A stretch of 64,000 nucleotides of DNA from Silurus meridionalis (Eukaryota > Chordata > Actinopteri > Siluriformes > Siluridae). Below the pieces are notes generated by a model. The model worked only from the letters and a program-made list of their open reading frames with translations, did not search any database and was not told the origin of the DNA. Made by a program: the position numbers and the translations under genes. Below are positions 58,701 to 64,000 of this stretch, in pieces. The stretch's first letter is position 1, and the number at the start of each line of letters is the position of its first letter. Where the stretch lies: contig NC_060906.1 of assembly GCF_014805685.1 (NCBI RefSeq), forward strand, positions 16,588,164 through 16,652,163, given 5' to 3'.

Positions 58701-59477
58701 TGTGGCGTTCAAGGATCAGGATGGGGTGGCTGGGTTTCGATAAGGAGAATGGGAGACTGAGAATTGCAGCATGTGCAAACCAGGATCCTCTGCAAGGAAC
58801 CACTGGTGAGAGTTCTGCGAAAAAAAAGTAATGGGAAGGAAATTTCAAAGGATAATCATAATACTATATCTTCCTGTCAACAAATCATCTTCAAACATCA
58901 GAACGACGAGCATATTACCGTTATTTGTATGTGGATTTAATGAGATACAGCTGCTATTGTGAAATAATTGGCAAGCTCCATTTTGCATTAGTTGATGTTT
59001 TGTGCATGTTGCGTGGTGATATAGAAATGATCCGGTCTGCATGTAATGTTCCCAGGCAGCAGCTCTCATTAAGTAGAATGACTTAACTGGTATAAGTAGC
59101 TAGAATTAAATTATAACATGCAGTTATCAGGGTGTTACAGCTTTCCAGGGCAACCTGGATGTAGTTAGCATCATTTTAACAATTTCTGCGGTATTTTAAG
59201 AAGAACTGTACAGCGCATTGAGAAATATGTTAACGTGTTTTCTACAGTTTGAATCACTATTGAGAAATAAGCACAAAAAGACAGTTATTTATTTATTAAT
59301 TTTTTTTATTTTTCTATCTCTCCAGGTCTCATTCCACTGCTCGGCATCGATGTCTGGGAACATGCTTACTATCTCCAGTACAAAAACGTCAGACCCGATT
59401 ATGTTAAAGCCATATGGAACATTATAAACTGGGAGAATGTTAGTGAGCGCTTTCTAGCTGCTAAGAAGTCAAACTAG
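55727..59477 (+). CDS. sod2: Superoxide dismutase [Mn], mitochondrial, 5 exons (exon 4 frameshifted as sequenced)
   Basis: Dismutates superoxide to hydrogen peroxide and oxygen in the mitochondrial matrix. Exons: 55727-55755, 58072-58274, 58375-58491, 58629-58805 and 59326-59477. The N-terminus [10 protein letters not shown]...LASRQ is a basic presequence of about 26 residues, then [16 protein letters not shown]. Mn-ligand contexts are visible: [19 protein letters not shown] and, in exon 5, [15 protein letters not shown]. The C-terminus is [16 protein letters not shown]. Exon 4 is 177 bases instead of the expected 180 and lacks one base at each of three places. As written, a TGA at 58676-58678 truncates the protein, yet the frame is correct again by 58736. 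A further oddity is Arg at the exon 2/3 junction (AKRDVT) where Gly is usual. Exons 1, 2, 3 and 5 are intact, so sequencing error is more likely than a pseudogene. Confidence 0.93.
56504..57935 (+). mobile_element. Decayed Tc1-family transposon filling most of sod2 intron 1
   Basis: From TACAGTCAACAGTTCAGATG to about 57935 the order of blocks is that of a full Tc1 element. An HTH-coding region (about 56890-57060) is followed by the DDE region with TTTTGGTCTGATGAGTCCAA (57278 on), CTGTAAAGCATGGAGGATTA and TTTGCTGGTGACACTGTTGG, then TGTGCAAAGCTGTCATCAAA near the 3' end. The frame is broken many times. Related in type to, but distinct from, the element at 26688. Confidence 0.85.
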
Positions 59478-61500
59478 CGCATCTCACTGGAGGATAATAC
59501 ATCTTCAAAATGCACAAACATCTCACCACCTAATAATGTCAAGTTCCGTAACCTTTAGTACAAAAGCAGAATGAATAGTTGGTCAGAATTTCTCAGACTT
59601 TCAAATCACTAAAGTGATGCAATATGTGTAATTAAACAATTATTTAAACTAATTTGGTAGTGTTTACTTTCTTTAAAACAGATCAAGTTCAAATGCAACA
59701 TTAGTTTGGGATGGTTCGAAAGCTTTCATCACTTATGGCGTGCGTTCACAAAAGCTCAACATTTGGACTTAATCATCACTGCATGCCTCAGACATAATTA
59801 TCACAAGGATTGGAAAATAGACCATTTTCTGTAAATGATGTCATACCTCTTGAGGTATGACCCATATGTAGACCTTTTGTGATGTAATCATACTTAGTGA
59901 TACTTGACTGCTGTAGTTGAAATGGATTTCTGGCACAAAGAATAGATCAATCAGGCTAAAAATTAATTTTGACGATTATATGATTATATATGTCAATATA
60001 ATAATTGTTTAGCATTATTTAATGCTTATCTACCACGAGGGGGCGCTGTGTACAACTGTTTGCGTTCATCTCAGTTTTTCAATTGAAGTTTCGATCTTTA
60101 AAGAAAAAGTACAACCAGTTGTCTGCAGATAGGATACTTACAGATGTATCTCTGCTTAATATATTTGTATTGTAAAAAAAACAAAAAAACTATTGTATTT
60201 GTCAGATTTTTACAGTGTTCCCCCGTTTACTAATGGATGGCAGTTAATACAGTATACTGTTGTCAATGTCTCAATAATTAAGTGAGAGAAAAGGAGGGTG
60301 AGGGAATGGGTGGAGGAGTTTTAGTCAACACTGCAATACTAATATGGTTCTTTTCTCGCTGTAGTTTTAAAAGAACTACGTTTAGATGTTTTATTGGAGT
60401 TAATAGAAAAATGATCAAATAACTTCCAGATGGTTGTTATAGAGTGTGCCAAGTCAGCCCTCCATCAACAATTAGAGCGTGTAAAGTGAAATCACATCTC
60501 TTCTTCCCATTTTTGTTCATTAATCCTTCCATACTTTTGTTTTGCATCATGGCATACTGCACTTTGTGCCAGGTTTTTAGCTCTGTGTCTATTGCAAATG
60601 CGACTCCATCACCAAAATCTTTGTGCAGAACTGCCACTGATTGGTTTAGACAGATTGTTTATTTGTGTGGGGCAGGACCTCTTCTGACTGTTTAGGAAAC
60701 AACTACATCATGTTCAAATTTGGATTTAGGAGAAAACTGAGATTTTTTTAATTACATGATAGAAAATGGCTTAAGCGGGCAGCTTCAAAGAGACCCATTG
60801 TCTGTGGTACATATTCACTGGCATTATAGCCTTCCAAGCTAGGAGCCTTTTCTTGCTCCTGCGATTTCGGGTTGTAATGTTCTACAGAAGCTCAGTGCTT
60901 AGATACCTTAGTATAACAGACTTGCCACAAAAAAGGGGAATGCAATAGGGCAAATTCAAGCCTTTGATTGTTTTAGCTATTATGTGTTATTATTTTCACA
61001 GCTCTGTAAAGCTATTTATTTCAGTTCTTTGAATTCTATCACACTCTTAAGTGCAACTTATTTTCAGTAAGTGCTTTATGTTCATTTACCCCTAGGAGCA
61101 ATTTTGAATAGCCAATCCAGTTATACTGGCATATTTTTGGACAATTGGTGGAAACCAGAGAAAATCTACACACAGGAAGAATGTCCAAACCTCCACACAG
61201 GCAACACATCAAAATCACACTGGGTCCCTTAAGCTATGCGGTAGGATTGTTATGTGCAGAGATATACAAAAAGACAGTAAATACTAAACAGTTTACCTCT
61301 ATAATGTAAATTAAAGCATTTAGATGCATTCAGTATACATCATTTGAGAGCTATAACATTTTAAATATAATGGCACACTAGTCTCAGGGTTCTATACAGG
61401 TTATGGATGGTTTTTGGGATATTTGCTTATATATTATTAGTGACCCCAGTTTTATCGGTACTTGCCAACATACACATTGAAACATTTCCAAACAGACTCA
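59478..61500 (+). other. sod2 3'UTR and downstream non-coding DNA
   Basis: ATTAAA at 59631-59636 is a candidate polyadenylation signal. The rest is AT-rich with no recognisable exon. The phrase CCACGAGGGGGCGCTGTG near 60033 resembles a common fish SINE or LINE fragment but is too short to assign. Confidence 0.5.
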
Positions 61501-61502
61501 AA

Positions 61503-61514
<12 letters not shown>

Positions 61515-61540
<26 letters not shown>

Positions 61541-61541
61541 C
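61515..61541. repeat. (GA)n microsatellite
   Basis: Thirteen GA units after a short GT run. Confidence 0.92.
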
Positions 61542-61849
61542 TTCAACAGTAGCATTTATCCTGTTTAAACCACTGATGTGCCTCAATGTAGCCCACTTTT
61601 CCATTATTAATTTCCCTATTATGTTTGCTACTGTTATTTTTGTTTGGTCATTCTTCTGTTTTTTTAGTCTAGCATACCTCCCTCTTTGGCCTTGTAAATA
61701 ATTATGTTGGCCAATATTGTGTTCATGCTTTTTAACTTAATTTATTATATACCTTTACTAGCACGTTAAATCATTCCACAGTTTTTTTTAGTTGCATTTA
61801 AAACTGGGGTAAACAAATGAAGGTATTTCTTTGTTTACATGGATTTGTG

Positions 61850-62020
61850 CTTTTGGTCTTTAATGTGATAAAAGATACAATTTTTAGGTTTTGTGCAAAA
61901 ATAGACAGGTGTTTATAGCCAAAAAAAATTCCTCTCTTATGAGTAAAGTCCCAGTCCCAGATAACAGGGAACATAATGCTGCCACCACCATGCTTTGCCA
62001 CCAAAGTTTTAGCTTGATCT
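61850..62020 (-). mobile_element. Tc1-like transposase fragment
   Basis: The minus strand reads VAKHGGGSIMF at about 62000, a conserved stretch of Tc1 transposases; the rest is decayed. It directly adjoins the MITE copy at 62025. Confidence 0.55.
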
Positions 62021-62024
62021 CATA

Positions 62025-62510
62025 TACACTTTATTGCCAAAAGTTTGCGGACACCTGGTCCTAAGTATGGTATTTGCTTTCTGAGCATTTCACACTTAGT
62101 CCCAATTTGCTCTTATAATTCCCTCCACTCTTTTGGGAAGATGTTACACTAGATTTTGTAGTGTGCTTGTGTAGATTTGTGCTAATTCAGACACAAGGGT
62201 TTTAGTAAAGTAATGTGCTTATGTAGGTGTGGAGGCCTGGGGTGCAGTCAGTGTTCTAATTCATCCCAAAGGTGTTTAATAGGGTTGAGGGTCAGAGCTC
62301 TATAGTCGGAGATCTTCTACTCTAACCCATGCAAAGCATATCTTACTGGGGTTTGATTTGTGCACAGGGGCATTGCCATGCTGAAACAGGTTTGAAAATT
62401 TCATGCTGTATACAATTGTGTGCCTTCAGCTTTGCGATAACAGTTGGGGAAATAACCACATATATGGCTTGGAAATTCAGGTGTCCCAATACTTTTGTCT
62501 ATGTAGTGTG
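62025..62510 (+). mobile_element. MITE family A, copy 4
   Basis: Starts TACACTTTATTGCCAAAAGT and ends CAATACTTTTGTCTATGTAG, with the same ordered internal blocks as copies 1-3 (CCCAATTTGCTCTTATAAT, GGAGGCCTGGGGTGCAGTCA). Confidence 0.8.
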
Positions 62511-62654
62511 TACAGTATTTGTTTGTTTTGTGAAATTGCCTACCTTATATTCCATACAGACACTTGCTGAATATGTAAAATTATTGACACAAGCACTACT
62601 GTAATGATACTGTAGGTCTCTTAGCAGCCTATCTTGTTCTTTTGTCCTGATGGA

Positions 62655-62787
62655 TATTGCACCCAAATTCAAATTTTATTTGTCACATACACATTCATAC
62701 AGAGTATGACATATAGTGAAATGCTTTTTGACTGTCCGACTTGTAAACATGATAAGAGATACAAATTAAAGATAAAAATAAATAATG

Positions 62788-62867
<80 letters not shown>

Positions 62868-64000
62868 CAGTCCAGAGTTAGAGTTGTCCACTAGTGCAAG
62901 TATTGCAAATAAAAGTGAATAAATGTAAATAATAGCTGTGCAGTGAACAAAGTGAGACAGAGTGAGAAGTCCAGGTGATACTTGCTCTTTTCAAGGAGCG
63001 GAAGCGCTTTCCTAAACGTAACGAGAAAGTCTCAGATGGTACAGACGCTGCTGGGCCTTTTTCACCAGGGTGTCGAAGTGGCAGGACCAACACAGGTCCT
63101 GTGTGATGTGAACACTTAGGTACATGAAACTGTCCACTCTCTCCACTGGAGTCCTGTTGATGTTTAGCAGATGGTTTGACCGCTCCTGCTTCTTGCTGAA
63201 GTCCACTATTAACTCCTTAGTCTTACTCTCCTGGCACCATCTCTCCAAGGTAAACCCTGTAGGTAGGCCATCTCGTTGTTGTTGTAGATCAGGCCCACCA
63301 CAACAGTGCCGTCAGCAAACTTGATGATGGTGGTGGAGTTAAAAGTGGTCACACAGTCACGTGTGTACAGTGAGTACAGCAGGGGACTGAAAATACAACC
63401 CTGAGGAGCTCCAGTGGTGAAGGTTAGGGTGGATGAGATGTGTTTGCCCACCTGTACGGCTTGTAGTCTGTCTGTCAGTAAGTTGAAGATCCATTGACAG
63501 GACCTCCAAATTAGAAGTGCGTGTGGAGGGAATTATGGTGTTAAACACTAAACTGTAATCCACAAACAGCATTTTCGCACAATTCCCTTTTCTGCAGTCT
63601 AGGTGGCTTATCGCTCTGTGGAGAAAATGAGCAATGGCGTCCTCAGTAGAGCAGTTCTCGTGGTAAGCGAACTGTAGTGGATCTAGTGTGTCCAGTAATG
63701 AAGCTGTGACCATTCTTTTAAAGCACTTCATCACTACTGAGGTCAGGGCTACAGGGCGGTAATCGTTGAGGCAAGTGGGTCTCTTCGGGACATGATGGGA
63801 CAACAGTCTGTTCCATGGAGAGGTAAAATATCTCAGTGAACACCGGTGCTAGTTGGTCAGCGCAGACTTTCAAAACCCGACCCATGATGCCATCTGGTCC
63901 TGCTGACTTCCTGGTGTTTACTCTCCTGAATGCCCTCCTCACGTCATGCTTTGAGATGGTGAACGTGTGTACCGTTCCGGCTCTCACAGCGTGCATGCTA
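62655..64000 (-). mobile_element. Rex1/Babar-like LINE, decayed, running off the right edge
   Basis: Minus-strand frames at 63996-63718, 63803-63357, 63451-63209 and 63248-63012 give successive reverse-transcriptase blocks: KSAGPDGIMGRVLKVCADQL, LNDYRPVALTSVVMKCFKRM, DPLQFAYHENCSTEDAIAHF, TTGAPQGCIFSPLLYSLYTR and VKKAQQRLYHLRL. Frameshifts separate them. The catalytic FADD box reads FADG (in IIKFADGTVVVGL), so the copy is dead. The 3' tail ends near 62660 with a TTTATTTGTCACATACAC type sequence, after a (TA)n tract. An L2/CR1-type assignment is the alternative. Confidence 0.85.
62793..62864. repeat. (TA)n microsatellite
   Basis: About 36 TA units within the 3' tail of the LINE. Confidence 0.95.

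Overview
The window is vertebrate nuclear DNA, almost certainly from a ray-finned (teleost) fish. Its genes are split by GT/AG introns into exons whose phases match, and their products read as vertebrate orthologues. The DNA between exons is packed with (CA/GT)n, (TA)n, (GATA)n and (GA)n microsatellites, Tc1/mariner elements, RTE-like and Rex1-like LINE pieces, tRNA-derived SINE sequence and MITEs, a mixture typical of teleosts. An otophysan such as a catfish would fit, but that is a guess. I see no prokaryotic, viral or CRISPR content.

Layout. (1) 1964-19234, plus strand: nhsl1, a Nance-Horan syndrome-like actin/WAVE regulator, in eight exons. They start with a short-isoform first exon lying 8 bp after a (CA)n tract and include a giant exon of about 3.2 kb with one apparent frameshift. 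(2) 23001-25923, minus strand: a four-exon SOUL/haem-binding protein gene (hebp2-like), tail to tail with nhsl1. (3) About 26.5-40.7 kb: a gene-poor island with a Tc1-type transposon invaded by two RTE-like LINE fragments, a four-copy MITE family, a 66-bp-arm palindrome, a tandem array of eight tRNA-like SINE heads, and a hAT remnant with an 8-bp target duplication. It also holds two possible orphan exons. (4) 40747-46070, minus: acat2 (cytosolic acetoacetyl-CoA thiolase), nine exons, intact. (5) 47363-53400, minus: wtap (m6A writer-complex subunit), seven coding exons, intact. (6) 55727-59477, plus: sod2 (mitochondrial Mn superoxide dismutase), five exons, head to head with wtap across a CpG-rich promoter region. 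Its exon 4 lacks three single bases relative to the family reading frame. (7) 59.5-64 kb: non-coding sequence, a further MITE copy and a decayed Rex1-like LINE running off the right edge.

Functionally this is a synteny block rather than a pathway. From general knowledge of the human map, nhsl1-hebp2 matches the 6q24 neighbourhood and acat2-wtap-sod2 matches the 6q25.3 order, so the fish window joins two segments that are separate in human. The most interesting signals are the tandem tRNA/SINE array, the nested transposons, the hairpins, the sod2 and nhsl1 frameshifts (assembly error versus real lesion), and the microsatellite abutting the nhsl1 short-isoform start. I did not find a convincing new biological system.
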